Source: JBHPCZ01 sp042573625
GTDB taxonomy: Bacteria; Desulfobacterota; Desulfobacteria; Desulfobacterales; UBA11574
NCBI GenBank assembly: GCA_042573625.1
Contig: JBHPCZ010000004.1
Coordinates: 1 to 64,000 of the forward strand
Length of the DNA: 64,000 nucleotides
Direction of reading: 5' to 3'
Below are positions 35,343 to 43,758 of the stretch, one piece after another. How positions within the stretch are numbered: position 1 is the first letter of the stretch; each line of letters opens with the position of its first letter. Made by a program: the position numbers and the translations under genes. Under the pieces are notes generated by a model. It made no database searches. It was not told where the DNA came from and saw only the letters and a program-made list of their open reading frames with translations.

Positions 35343-36041
35343 CTACCTCTCTCCTTTGACCTCTTGAATAAATCGTTTAAAGAACTGCTCCATAAAATCA
35401 TGGCGTTCATTCGCCAGCCTCCTGCCTTCGTCTGTCAGTATCCGATCCTGGATCTTGCAAAGCTTGACTTTAAACTCCCTAAAACCGGTATCATCTTTTG
35501 AATACGGCTTTGTTTTTTCCACATCGATATCAGCGTTGTGAAGCCGAGCGCCCAATTCACCGGCAAAAAGATATGCTCTGGCCACACCGACGGCACCGAT
35601 GGCGTCGAGCTTATCTGCATCGAACAACACCTTCGCTTCTTTTGTTTTCGGTGAATGGTTTCCCCGATATCGATGAGATCTTATACAGTGAATGACATTC
35701 TGTTTCTGTTCTTCTGAAAGGGGAAGGGTTTTTACAATGGGCCATGCCATCTGGGCGCCCTTTTCAGCGTGGCATACCGCGCCGTTGGCGTCGTCCTGAA
35801 AGCTTCTTCCGATATCGTGCAGATAGGCAGCAGTGCGGAGGACATCCATGTCTACACCTTCTGCAGAACCGATGCGGTTACACAAGCTGTATACACGAAG
35901 GGTGTGCTCCCAGTCATGGCTTCCCCGGGCTTCATCCAACATCTTTTGTGCTATTTTTTTTATATTTTTCAGCACGGGTTTGTCATCGGGTTGTGAGCGA
36001 ACATCGGTTTTTTTAATTTTTTCATTAACGGTATTCATCAT
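35343..36041 (-). CDS. HD-domain phosphohydrolase
   Basis: This 232-residue soluble protein has an HD domain with SHDWEHTLRVY (first His-Asp), AAYLHDIGR (HD motif) and a later Asp-Lys-Leu-Asp element (LFDADKLDAIG). The family removes phosphates from nucleotides or related compounds and needs divalent metal. The substrate is unknown; proximity to purine-synthesis genes suggests a nucleotide. It lies 2 bp after the PPOx-type gene and 5 bp before the IMP cyclohydrolase gene. Confidence 0.88.
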   Translation of the reverse strand: MMNTVNEKIKKTDVRSQPDDKPVLKNIKKIAQKMLDEARGSHDWEHTLRVYSLCNRIGSAEGVDMDVLRTAAYLHDIGRSFQDDANGAVCHAEKGAQMAWPIVKTLPLSEEQKQNVIHCIRSHRYRGNHSPKTKEAKVLFDADKLDAIGAVGVARAYLFAGELGARLHNADIDVEKTKPYSKDDTGFREFKVKLCKIQDRILTDEGRRLANERHDFMEQFFKRFIQEVKGER

Positions 36042-36043
36042 CC

Positions 36044-36499
36044 TTACCCGGATTGTTTTCCTGTCATATGAGCTATTTCAACCTGAATGACAACCGCATT
36101 TTTTACTTTATTTTCAGGGTATACAAAAGATCTGTCTGAATATTGGCGCATAATAATATCCAGAGCGCGGCACTTTGACTCAAAATCTTCAATAAAGGAT
36201 GCTGTTCCAAAACCGATAACACTCTTGTATTTCATACCCCAGTCACATGCTTTATCGGACGTTATGGCTTCACAGTCAATATCGAATTCAAAACAGACCC
36301 GGTTATTCTTTTTGATTATCTCGAGTTTTTTTCCTGAAAGCGCTGAATGGAAATACAGTTTATTGTCCCTGTATCCAAAGCTCAGCGGGACAATATACGG
36401 CTGATTCTGATCCGCCAGCGCCAGTCTGCAGACAGATGATCTGAGGATGATTGACTCGATTTCAGCTCTGTCGGTGATTTCTTTGTCTTTTCTTCTCAT
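36044..36499 (-). CDS. Pyridoxamine 5'-phosphate oxidase-like flavin protein (NimA-like)
   Basis: This 151-residue split-barrel FMN-binding protein has the pattern CRLALADQNQPYIVPLSFGY, YFHSALSGKKLEII and NRVCFEFDID, as in NimA/FMN-binding proteins often annotated as nitroimidazole-resistance proteins. It probably binds FMN or a deazaflavin; the natural substrate is not known. It heads a four-gene minus-strand operon with the HD protein and the split purine genes. Confidence 0.83.
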   Translation of the reverse strand: MRRKDKEITDRAEIESIILRSSVCRLALADQNQPYIVPLSFGYRDNKLYFHSALSGKKLEIIKKNNRVCFEFDIDCEAITSDKACDWGMKYKSVIGFGTASFIEDFESKCRALDIIMRQYSDRSFVYPENKVKNAVVIQVEIAHMTGKQSG

Positions 36500-37275
36500 A
36501 ATTTTTGTGTATTTCGGTTAACCAATGGCCTAAGCTGTTATGGGTTTCCATACCCTCAATCCCCGGTGACATAATTGAGAAAGGTTGCCGCATCGCGGGA
36601 TTTGAATTCATGCAGGATCTTTTTGGTCATTTGATACCCCCGCAGATTGTTCGTTACAGAAGTGCGCAAGGCTTTGCAAGAATCATCCGGACTGCTGGCT
36701 AGGACGACGGAGGAGCTGACGGGTTCAAAGATCGATGTGATCTCTTTAATCACTCCGGTAATAGCGGTCCATCCATATCACCCCATCCCGTCTCCGGTAA
36801 AACTGACCCTGCCCGAAGAACGGGAATTTTGAGGACTCAATAAAACACATGTTGAATATTTTTTAAAGTCAGAATTCGACATTCTCGGGAAATTCCATTA
36901 AATGCTGTAACGGTTTTGGAATTGAGATGGTATGTTTCTCGGGGAGGTCTAATGCAAAATATCACCTGCATCGATAATGGACGGTAAAATCAAGGAGTAT
37001 TCACTGTATCACACCGATAGTGCACTTTGAAAATGGACAGACAGGGTAGAAGTAAGGTTTAAGTGAAATTAAAATATATTGAGGTTTTCATATTTTTTTC
37101 ATATACAAAATTGAAAAATAAGAATAAAAGCTTTAGCCTTGTGAATAACTGGTCTGTTTGACTGACTTCGCTTATACTTGTGAACAGGTATAACTTTAAT
37201 CCCTGTGAAGGCGATGTGTCGCGCATAGGAAATTGTTCGGCGGCATGTTAAAGAAAAGGAAATGAGGTGAATCGC
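36500..37275. other. Intergenic region upstream of envelope operon 2
   Basis: About 780 bp without a gene that I recognise. A 65-codon minus-strand frame at 36556-36753 has no family match that I can see and could be a remnant. From 37040 on the sequence is A+T-rich and probably holds the promoter for the operon that starts at 37276. CTTGTGAA occurs twice (near 37138 and 37179), but I cannot assign -35/-10 boxes. Confidence 0.4.
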
Positions 37276-37977
37276 ATGAAACGCCCAATATCTTTTGTTA
37301 TTTTAGTGATTCTTTCAATAGGTGTTCTGTCTTCAGGATATGCCATCGCAGCGGATATGAATCCCAAAACCTTGGCCATTCTGCCTTTTGAAAACAATTC
37401 AGTGACAGATCCCGAACGTTTTGAACCTTTGACCAAGGGGCTTTCCGCCATGCTCATTACCGACCTGAATAACAGGCAGGACATTCTCAAGGTCATTGAA
37501 CGCGAAAAAATTCAGTCCTTGTTGAAAGAAATCGCCCTGAGTCAGAGCGGCAGCGTGGACCAATCATCCGCCATACGGGCCGGTAAAATTCTCGGGGCAC
37601 AATCGATTGCTTTCGGTTCTTTCATGGTGATTGGGAAGATGGTTCGCATCGACACACGGATTATAAAGGTGGAAACCGGCGAACTGATTATGGCCGAATC
37701 AACAACCGGTGATACGCAAGGGTTCCTGAACCTCGAAAAGGAACTGGCCCAGAAGATTGCCGGATCGCTCGGGGTCGCCTTGCAGTCAAAAGATACCGGT
37801 TCAAGATCCGGTAAAGGCGCTTCGGAAAAGGAAATGGATGCCGCATTGCTGTATTCAAGAGGTTTAGATGCTTTAGATCGCGGCAACAAGAAAGAGGCCA
37901 GGAAACTGTTTAAGAAATGCATTGCCAAGGACGCTTCATACAAAGAGCGTATCGATAATATTAAAGGGTTGGAATAA
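37276..37977 (+). CDS. FlgO-like secreted protein with TPR tail
   Basis: This 233-residue secreted protein has a signal peptide (FVILVILSIGVLSSGYAIAA). Residues about 32-150 follow the FlgO/CsgG-like fold: TLAILPFENNSV, LTKGLSAMLITDLNN, VIEREKIQSLLKEIALSQSG and AGKILGAQSIAFGSF. A short TPR-like stretch closes it (LYSRGLDALDRGNKKEARKL). It is paralogous to residues 168-250 of the Hint protein at 41574. The ATG at 37276 has GAGGTG upstream. The next gene overlaps it by one base, so the two are coupled. In Vibrio, FlgO is an outer-membrane flagellar accessory lipoprotein; this copy lacks a lipobox Cys. Confidence 0.72.
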   Translation: MKRPISFVILVILSIGVLSSGYAIAADMNPKTLAILPFENNSVTDPERFEPLTKGLSAMLITDLNNRQDILKVIEREKIQSLLKEIALSQSGSVDQSSAIRAGKILGAQSIAFGSFMVIGKMVRIDTRIIKVETGELIMAESTTGDTQGFLNLEKELAQKIAGSLGVALQSKDTGSRSGKGASEKEMDAALLYSRGLDALDRGNKKEARKLFKKCIAKDASYKERIDNIKGLE

Positions 37978-39140
37978 TGAAAAAAATCATTACATTTTTT
38001 ACAGTATTTGCAGTGGTTGCCTTTATCCCTCTGGCTGCTGTCGCCGCGAATAAAACAATAGAGGCCCAGGGGGAAAGCATGTCCTCTAAAGAAGATGCGC
38101 TTCGACAAGCGATGAGACTGGCCGTGGAACAGGCTGTGGGGGTGTTCGTCCACTCAGAAACCGAGGTCGAAAACTTCGAGCTGAAAAAGGACAAAATTCT
38201 GTCCCGGACCCAGGGGTATGTTACCAGCTACACCGTATTGAAAGAGGAGAAGGTCGATGATGTAATCAAGGTCGTCATCCGAGCTACAATTTCTCTGGAC
38301 AAGATTAAAGATGACCTGCTTGCAATGAAGATTCTTCTCGACAGCATGGAACGGCCCAAAGTGATGATTTTGATTAAGGAAAAATTATTAAGCGCAGATA
38401 AGGCGGGGGGGAAAATAGCAGAATCGGCAAAGGACGAGATGGAAATGCGCATCGCGGAAACAGAGATGTCCTCCCTGCTTGTAAGTAAAGGCTTTGATCT
38501 TGTGGACAAGGCCCAGCTGGAGGCGGTAAAAAATCTCGACCAGCGCCGGCAGGCTTTGGCCGGCAATACGGTTGCAGCCAAAAGCCTTGGGCTGAGTCTT
38601 GGGGCGCAGTATGTGATTTTGGGAAAGGCTGTGGCCCAAGACAGCGGTGAAGCTTATCCCGGAACCGGCTTGCGTTCTATTCAGGCCAGCCTGCAGACCA
38701 AGATCATACAGACTCAAACCGGCCTGGTTTTAGGGTCTGTAGTCAAAAGCGGCGTAGCGGCGCATATCAGCCCGCTGACCGGTGCCACAAAGGCACTGCA
38801 GGAAGCCGTCCACAAGGCGGTTGACCAATACCTTGTGAATGCCATTACCGCTTCATTTCAGGATTATCTGAATAACGGTGCGCCTATGAAACTGCAAGTT
38901 ACCGGCGTAAACAGCTTCCGCCAATACAAGCAAATAGTCTCCGGCATCGATGCCCTGGACAATGTGGTCAGCAGCAAGAAGGAAGGCTGGAACAAGGCCG
39001 GCGGACTGCTCGTTCTCGACATGCGTTTTAAAGGTACAAGCGAGGAGCTGGCAGAACTGTTGGACGGCATACAATTGGGTGAAAACAGTCTTGAAGTCGT
39101 GGATTTTGCGCCGGAAAGAGTTGACTGTAATTTTAAATAA
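37977..39140 (+). CDS. FlgT-like envelope protein (operon 2)
   Basis: This 387-residue secreted protein has a signal peptide (TFFTVFAVVAFIPLAAVAA). Its order of domains and many residues agree with the FlgT-like protein at 9486: IEAQGESMSSKEDALRQAMR and LAVEQAVGVFV, a middle part with GLSLGAQYVILGKAV, and the C-terminal DMRFKGTSEELAELL. This marks it as a paralog. The start overlaps the stop of the FlgO-like gene by one base. In flagellated bacteria FlgT stabilises the motor rings; here an envelope assembly role of unknown kind is likely. Confidence 0.72.
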   Translation: MKKIITFFTVFAVVAFIPLAAVAANKTIEAQGESMSSKEDALRQAMRLAVEQAVGVFVHSETEVENFELKKDKILSRTQGYVTSYTVLKEEKVDDVIKVVIRATISLDKIKDDLLAMKILLDSMERPKVMILIKEKLLSADKAGGKIAESAKDEMEMRIAETEMSSLLVSKGFDLVDKAQLEAVKNLDQRRQALAGNTVAAKSLGLSLGAQYVILGKAVAQDSGEAYPGTGLRSIQASLQTKIIQTQTGLVLGSVVKSGVAAHISPLTGATKALQEAVHKAVDQYLVNAITASFQDYLNNGAPMKLQVTGVNSFRQYKQIVSGIDALDNVVSSKKEGWNKAGGLLVLDMRFKGTSEELAELLDGIQLGENSLEVVDFAPERVDCNFK

Positions 39141-39211
39141 AATCAATTTGTTGCATTCATTTATATTCATTGTTCGGATTTTTCTATTATAAATAAACAA
39201 GGTGTCCTGTA

Positions 39212-40798
39212 ATGGACAAACAAAAAATGAAGCAGAGTATCCGAATCGCCGGTTTTGTGCCGATATGTTTTTTAATGATTCTTTTTTCCCAGGCCAGGGC
39301 GGAAAATTGCAAAGGCCTAGCTGAAGAAATTACCCACGGCGGCGTTCTGTGGACCCAAAATGCCGTTGTTGTTCAGGGCACTGCGGCTCCGGGACTCTCC
39401 AAAAACATGGACAAATCCATATCCGCAATCAAGCGACAGGCCAAAAGAGCGGCGACCATAGATGCATATCGAAAGCTGGCGGCTGTTCTTTCCGGCGTTC
39501 GGGTCACAAGTGAATCGCTTGCGGCTGACAACCCAAAGTTTATGGTTGAAATACAGGGGTTTGTGAGGCGTGCTGAAATCTGCAAATCAAAATTCTACGC
39601 AGATGGCGGCGTTGATATGGTTGTAACCGCACCGCTTTCCGATGCCTTTTCTATGGACAAACTCACTGCGGCGGGCAGAAAAGTCGCCAACGCCAAATCC
39701 AAGTTTACAGGGCTTGTTGTTGATGCCTCAAGCATTTCTTTTGCGCCGGCCTTGGCTCCCAGATTACTGGCCACTGACGGTTCGGTTTTATTCAGCCTGG
39801 AAAATGTAAAAAAAGAAGTTCTTGTGAACAGGGGAGCCGTTGTTTACGCGAATAATATTGAGACGGTCGACCCGGAAATATTGGGCGGCAATCCTTTGAA
39901 TACCCGGGCGATCGGGCTGGGCTCACTCACTCCAAGTGACCTGGTTATTGCCTCCGAACCGGCCAACGTATTATCCGAATCTCCCGCTTTTCTGGGAGAA
40001 GGAAAGGTTGTTATCATCACAACGGCCACCCGGAACATTGAATGTAAAAATTTAGCCCCAAAAGTTAAAGACGCTCTGGTGGATTGGGAAAAAAGGATAA
40101 TTCTCGCTTCCGGTACCGGCAAGATAGATTTTGAAAGGAAGCTGGAAACGGCAACTCGCATCCGTATGCTGGAACGGGCGGCCGAAGTCGACGCCCAAAG
40201 AAAACTCCTGAAAGCCTTTTCACAAATCAATATTGCCGGCGATAAGATGTTGAAAGACTTCCCTGGTGGGACTAGGCACACAATGGGTGTGGCCTTAAAC
40301 GCCGTTCGCTGCGCCGCTAAATTTTTTAAAGATGGTACTGCCAAGGTTGTGATGGCTGCGCCAATAGACGGAATGGGGGTCAAGGGCGCAGAATTAGGCA
40401 AAAAGGGCGGATCAATTTTAAAAGTTTCAGAACTAAATGTTAGCGGGCTGATAGTGGATGCCGCCGGTTTAAAATTCAAACCAATATTAGCCCCCAGCCT
40501 CCTGGCCCCCGACGGTACTCGGGTTTTCGGATCAAACGTTGTCGCCAAAGCTTATGTTGAGCATTACGGTGTGGCCGGCTACCGGTCTTCCATCTCTGAG
40601 GCCACATCGGATAGAAGAATAGGGGATACCCCTGTTGTCGTTAAAGCGATAAATACCTCCGGTGATACGGGGCAATTGATACTGTCGGCTGAAGACGCCG
40701 AGAGGGTTGAGCAGCTGAAAAATAAAACCGGCCTGTTGAGCCAGGGGCGGGTTATTATTATCACTGAAAATACAATTGCGGAGATATTGCCAAGATGA
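39212..40798 (+). CDS. Duplicated FlgP/LPP20-like envelope protein
   Basis: This 528-residue secreted protein has a signal peptide ending near SQARAE. It consists of two tandem units of about 240 residues. Each has an LPP20-like helix region (RAATIDAYRKLAAVLSGV in the first, AEVDAQRKLLKAFSQINIA in the second) followed by a domain starting GLVVDASSISFAPALAPRLL or GLIVDAAGLKFKPILAPSLL and ending VVIITTAT or VIIITENT. The product at 10765 has one such unit. ATG has AAGGTG upstream. The last four bases overlap the FecR gene. Function unknown. Confidence 0.68.
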   Translation: MDKQKMKQSIRIAGFVPICFLMILFSQARAENCKGLAEEITHGGVLWTQNAVVVQGTAAPGLSKNMDKSISAIKRQAKRAATIDAYRKLAAVLSGVRVTSESLAADNPKFMVEIQGFVRRAEICKSKFYADGGVDMVVTAPLSDAFSMDKLTAAGRKVANAKSKFTGLVVDASSISFAPALAPRLLATDGSVLFSLENVKKEVLVNRGAVVYANNIETVDPEILGGNPLNTRAIGLGSLTPSDLVIASEPANVLSESPAFLGEGKVVIITTATRNIECKNLAPKVKDALVDWEKRIILASGTGKIDFERKLETATRIRMLERAAEVDAQRKLLKAFSQINIAGDKMLKDFPGGTRHTMGVALNAVRCAAKFFKDGTAKVVMAAPIDGMGVKGAELGKKGGSILKVSELNVSGLIVDAAGLKFKPILAPSLLAPDGTRVFGSNVVAKAYVEHYGVAGYRSSISEATSDRRIGDTPVVVKAINTSGDTGQLILSAEDAERVEQLKNKTGLLSQGRVIIITENTIAEILPR

Positions 40799-41508
40799 AA
40801 GCATATTCGTCAATATTTATAATAACACTGGTATTTGCCATCATTCTATCCCTGGCTGGGCCGGGTTTCGGCGCCCAGGTTGCCAGAGTGACGTATCTTA
40901 AAGCCGATGTTTTTATGGGCCACACGCAAAAAGGCCCTTGGCAGGCCTTGAAGAAAGGGTTGTCCGTCACCGAGGGCAAATTTATTAAAACAGGAAAAAC
41001 GGGCGTTGTGGAACTGACATTGCCGGACAATTCTACAATACGCCTGTCAACCGGTACGATATTCAAGCTTAGCGATGTCCATTTCCCCGAAGGGGGGCCG
41101 CCGAAGTTTTCAGCAAAACTGTTTCTTGGGCGGATGTGGGCCAAAGTCAGCAGTGTTGTAAACGAAAAAAACGGTACCTTTGAGGCGCATCTCAACACAG
41201 CCGTGATCGGTGTGCGGGGCACTGTTTATAATCTGGATGTCGCTGCCGATACAAGCGCTGATGTTTCTGTGTTTGAAGGCATTGTCGGTGTCGGGCCGCC
41301 ACTCTTTGTCAAGGGTGCCCCCAAAGAAGAAATTGCCTGGCCAATGGAAGTCACTGAGAAGAAGTGGGAGGAAATCATCCTAAAGCAGCTGCAGCGGTTG
41401 CATATTGGCGCTGACGGAAAACCGGGCAAGCCGGCATCTTTTGATCCTGTAAAGGAGAAAGACGAATGGATCCTGTGGAACCGGGAGCGGGATACCCACC
41501 CAACCTAA
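40795..41508 (+). CDS. Secreted FecR-domain protein
   Basis: This 237-residue protein has a signal peptide (FIITLVFAIILSLAGPGFG) and a FecR domain (about 30-160): VTYLKADVFMG, GKFIKTGKTGVVELTLPDNS, RLSTGTIFKL and AVIGVRGTVYNLDV. FecR domains act in periplasmic signalling in TonB/sigma systems, but secreted stand-alone forms without an anti-sigma helix also occur near CHASE2 and envelope genes. There is no cytoplasmic domain or sigma factor here. The ATG overlaps the upstream TGA. It precedes the Hint protein by 65 bp. Confidence 0.85.
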   Translation: MKAYSSIFIITLVFAIILSLAGPGFGAQVARVTYLKADVFMGHTQKGPWQALKKGLSVTEGKFIKTGKTGVVELTLPDNSTIRLSTGTIFKLSDVHFPEGGPPKFSAKLFLGRMWAKVSSVVNEKNGTFEAHLNTAVIGVRGTVYNLDVAADTSADVSVFEGIVGVGPPLFVKGAPKEEIAWPMEVTEKKWEEIILKQLQRLHIGADGKPGKPASFDPVKEKDEWILWNRERDTHPT

Positions 41509-41573
41509 ATGCGTCTTTACATTTATGAATGGATATTTTTTTATGTAAGCCGATAACAGAAAGGAGTAAAGCC

Positions 41574-43229
41574 ATGTATAAGCGAAACATTTTACTTTTA
41601 GGCGTATTGTGCCTGTGTACTGTTCTTGCGGTGAACACGCCGGCATCGGCGTTTTTCGGACCGAGCAGCAAGGCCAAAAAAATGCTGAAACAGGAAAAAT
41701 ACGATGAGGCGATACCGCTTTATAAGGAGTATCTTTCTAAAAAACCCCATAAGTATAGGGCCAGAAATGAGTTGGGTTTTGCTTACCTAAAGACGGGTCG
41801 ACTTGACGAGGCGATTAAAGAGTTTAATTCAGTGTTAAAGACCAAACCCGGCAATCCTTACGCTGTTTTGTATATCGGGCTGGCACATGTCGCCAAAGGA
41901 GAGTTCGGCAAAGCTATCGATACCTGGCAGGGCTTTCGGGACAGGAAGAAGCCTTTGGTTGAAGAGGAAATCAGGGGCCAGCTGACGCTTTTGTTAATGC
42001 TTGAGAGTCAGAAGTCTGTTGAAAAAGCACTGGCGGAAGAAAAAAAGATCAAAACAGTGAAATCTGATGCCAATACCGTCGCTGTCTGTTATTACCAGGA
42101 TCTTTCTCCGGACAAGAGCCTGCGTGCGTTTCAAAAGGGCCTGGCGGCTATGGTGATTACTGATCTATCCAAAATCAAATCCCTCAAAGTCGTTGAAAGG
42201 TTGCGGCTTCAGGCGCTGTTGGCGGAGATGAAGCTTGGCCAGACAGGTATTGTGGACCCGCGTACCGCACCACGGGTGGGCAGGTTGCTGGGGGCTGAAA
42301 GTATTATTGTCGGCAATTTATCCAAGGGAACTGTTACGGCGACAACAACAGGTGCCGGAAAGGCTAGCGGCACGAGCACTGTTTCGGTGGATGAAGAAAA
42401 GTTTTACGAATTGTCCAGAATTATAGTACGGGATATAGCAAAAATTTTAGGCATCGAATTGACGCCTGAGGAGGTAAAGGCTATCGGTATACCGCACACA
42501 AAGGTCTATAAGGCCTTTGTCCATTTCGGGAATGCTCTGGATGCCCTTGATGCCGGAAAGTGGAAAGAAGCCAAAAACTTTTTCAATAAGGCTTTGTTTG
42601 CTGACCCCAATTTTACGCTTGCCAGAGAGGGCGCTGGATCTTGTCCGGACTCGTCTTCACCGGGTATCAGCGCGTTGAGTAAACGGACCCCTGCTCAACT
42701 TGCGGCCCTATTTGAAAAGTTGATTGCCCTGAAGAAAGCCGCACAGGTCGAAGCCGATAAGGAAGCCCAGGAAGCAGCAGCAGCAAATGCATCAGGAGGA
42801 GGTTGTCTTGCTTATGACACTTTGGTTTATATGGCTGACAATTCCGTTAAACGCGTAATTGATGTGCGTGTTGGAGATATGGTCAAGGCCAGGGATTTGA
42901 AGAAGGGAAAAATGGTGTCCAGGAGGGTCAACTACAAGTATCGTGCAGACCAGGATCACTATTACATGATCAATGGAGAGCTCAAAGTCACGGGTACGCA
43001 TCCGGTTTTAACGGACAATGGCAAATGGGTTCTGGTTTCAGACTTGCAGAAGGGTGACAGAATTGTAACTCTTGACGGTAAAACAGAAATCACCTCCTTT
43101 GAAAAAATGAAATATGACCATCGCGTTTACTACTTGAGCGTTGGGGACAGCCATAACTATTTTGTTTCAGCCTATGGAAAGAATTTTTACCTGATTCATA
43201 ATAGCGAAGGTGGCGGTGGCGGAAAATAG
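41574..43229 (+). CDS. Secreted TPR/FlgO-like protein with C-terminal Hint (intein-like) domain
   Basis: This 551-residue protein has a signal peptide (about 1-26, cleavage after ASA), TPR-like repeats (about 33-125), a FlgO-like domain (about 168-300), a second short TPR (about 315-350), an Ala/Glu-rich linker and a Hint domain at 411-543. The Hint domain has Cys411 (GGGCLAYDTLVYM), block B TGTHPVL with Thr473 and His476, block F SVGDSHNYFV with His527, and the C-terminal His542-Asn543 before Ser544. Only SEGGGGGK follows. All residues for both splice-junction reactions are present. AAAGGAG precedes ATG 41574. It ends operon 2 and is followed by an intrinsic terminator. Confidence 0.85.
   Translation: MYKRNILLLGVLCLCTVLAVNTPASAFFGPSSKAKKMLKQEKYDEAIPLYKEYLSKKPHKYRARNELGFAYLKTGRLDEAIKEFNSVLKTKPGNPYAVLYIGLAHVAKGEFGKAIDTWQGFRDRKKPLVEEEIRGQLTLLLMLESQKSVEKALAEEKKIKTVKSDANTVAVCYYQDLSPDKSLRAFQKGLAAMVITDLSKIKSLKVVERLRLQALLAEMKLGQTGIVDPRTAPRVGRLLGAESIIVGNLSKGTVTATTTGAGKASGTSTVSVDEEKFYELSRIIVRDIAKILGIELTPEEVKAIGIPHTKVYKAFVHFGNALDALDAGKWKEAKNFFNKALFADPNFTLAREGAGSCPDSSSPGISALSKRTPAQLAALFEKLIALKKAAQVEADKEAQEAAAANASGGGCLAYDTLVYMADNSVKRVIDVRVGDMVKARDLKKGKMVSRRVNYKYRADQDHYYMINGELKVTGTHPVLTDNGKWVLVSDLQKGDRIVTLDGKTEITSFEKMKYDHRVYYLSVGDSHNYFVSAYGKNFYLIHNSEGGGGGK
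42804..43202 (+). other. Hint/bacterial intein-like domain (residues 411-543)
   Basis: The 133-residue size equals that of mini-inteins and bacterial intein-like domains and leaves no room for a homing endonuclease. Cys at the first position, TxxH, His in block F and a terminal His-Asn are retained. The +1 residue is Ser. The usual Asp of block F appears to be Tyr520. Expected reactions are N-S acyl shift at Cys411 and Asn543 cyclisation, giving splicing, cleavage or transfer to another nucleophile. Confidence 0.82.
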
Positions 43230-43386
43230 CTTTTCTCCGTGATGAAAATTTGAGCAAGCTCTTTTTGTCTGGCACTATTCCCAGACGTTGACGTGCAGGT
43301 AAAAAGGATTCAGGCTATAGATATTATGTGATATCCGGGCATGTTATGTCCGTTTGTAGGACTATTTGACGAAAACAATACATGGC

Positions 43387-43430
43387 AAAGAAGGCAGGTC
43401 CAGAAATGGCCCTGCCTTCTTTATTATGAT
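43387..43430 (+). terminator. Intrinsic terminator of envelope operon 2
   Basis: AAAGAAGGCAGG (43387-43398) and CCTGCCTTCTTT (43411-43422) form a perfect 12-bp stem followed by a T-rich run, about 160 bp after the Hint-protein stop. Confidence 0.8.
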
Positions 43431-43494
43431 TTTTAATACCCCGTCCGCTTGTGGCGGGGTAAAAGGCGTTCCGATTCGATCTGTCGGCAGTACC

Positions 43495-43671
43495 GATTTC
43501 AACATCCCGCGTTCGCTGGTTTGGCCATTTTGGAAAGTGCTAAGCTTGCTTCGCTAAAATTGGAAAACTCGTCCCGCTGTGCGGGACTCAGACAGTTCCA
43601 ATTTTTGCGCTCCGCTTTACTAAGCACTTTAGTCAAAATGGCCAAAAGGCTTCCGGCGTGATGTCGAAATC
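43495..43671. repeat. Element F, copy F1 (177-bp palindrome)
   Basis: GATTTCAACATCCCGCG at the left pairs with CGTGATGTCGAAATC at the right. Inside, TTTGGCCATTTTG and AAGTGCTAAGC pair with CAAAATGGCCAAA and CTAAGCACTTT. The tip is TCCCGCTGTGCGGGA. There is no ORF. A related but more diverged palindrome is at 56521-56670. Confidence 0.7.
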
Positions 43672-43758
43672 TTACTTAAGAAAACAAAATGAGATCAATT
43701 TTGATACCCCGCCGCTCGCGAAGGGGAGCTTCATTTAGATATCAGCCATATATTTTGA

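Noticed and set aside
36556..36753. Minus-strand frame of 65 codons as a gene
   Set aside because: No ribosome site, family or neighbour supports it; it is recorded only as a possible remnant.
37542..38153. Minus-strand open frame of about 200 codons
   Set aside because: It is antisense to the junction of the FlgO-like and FlgT-like genes, both of which have signal peptides and paralogs in the window.
39844..40548. Minus-strand open frame of 234 codons
   Set aside because: It is antisense to the duplicated FlgP-like gene and has low-complexity composition typical of shadow frames.
41574..43229. Hint domain as part of a polymorphic toxin
   Set aside because: No toxin domain follows the Hint domain; only eight residues remain, and no immunity gene is adjacent.
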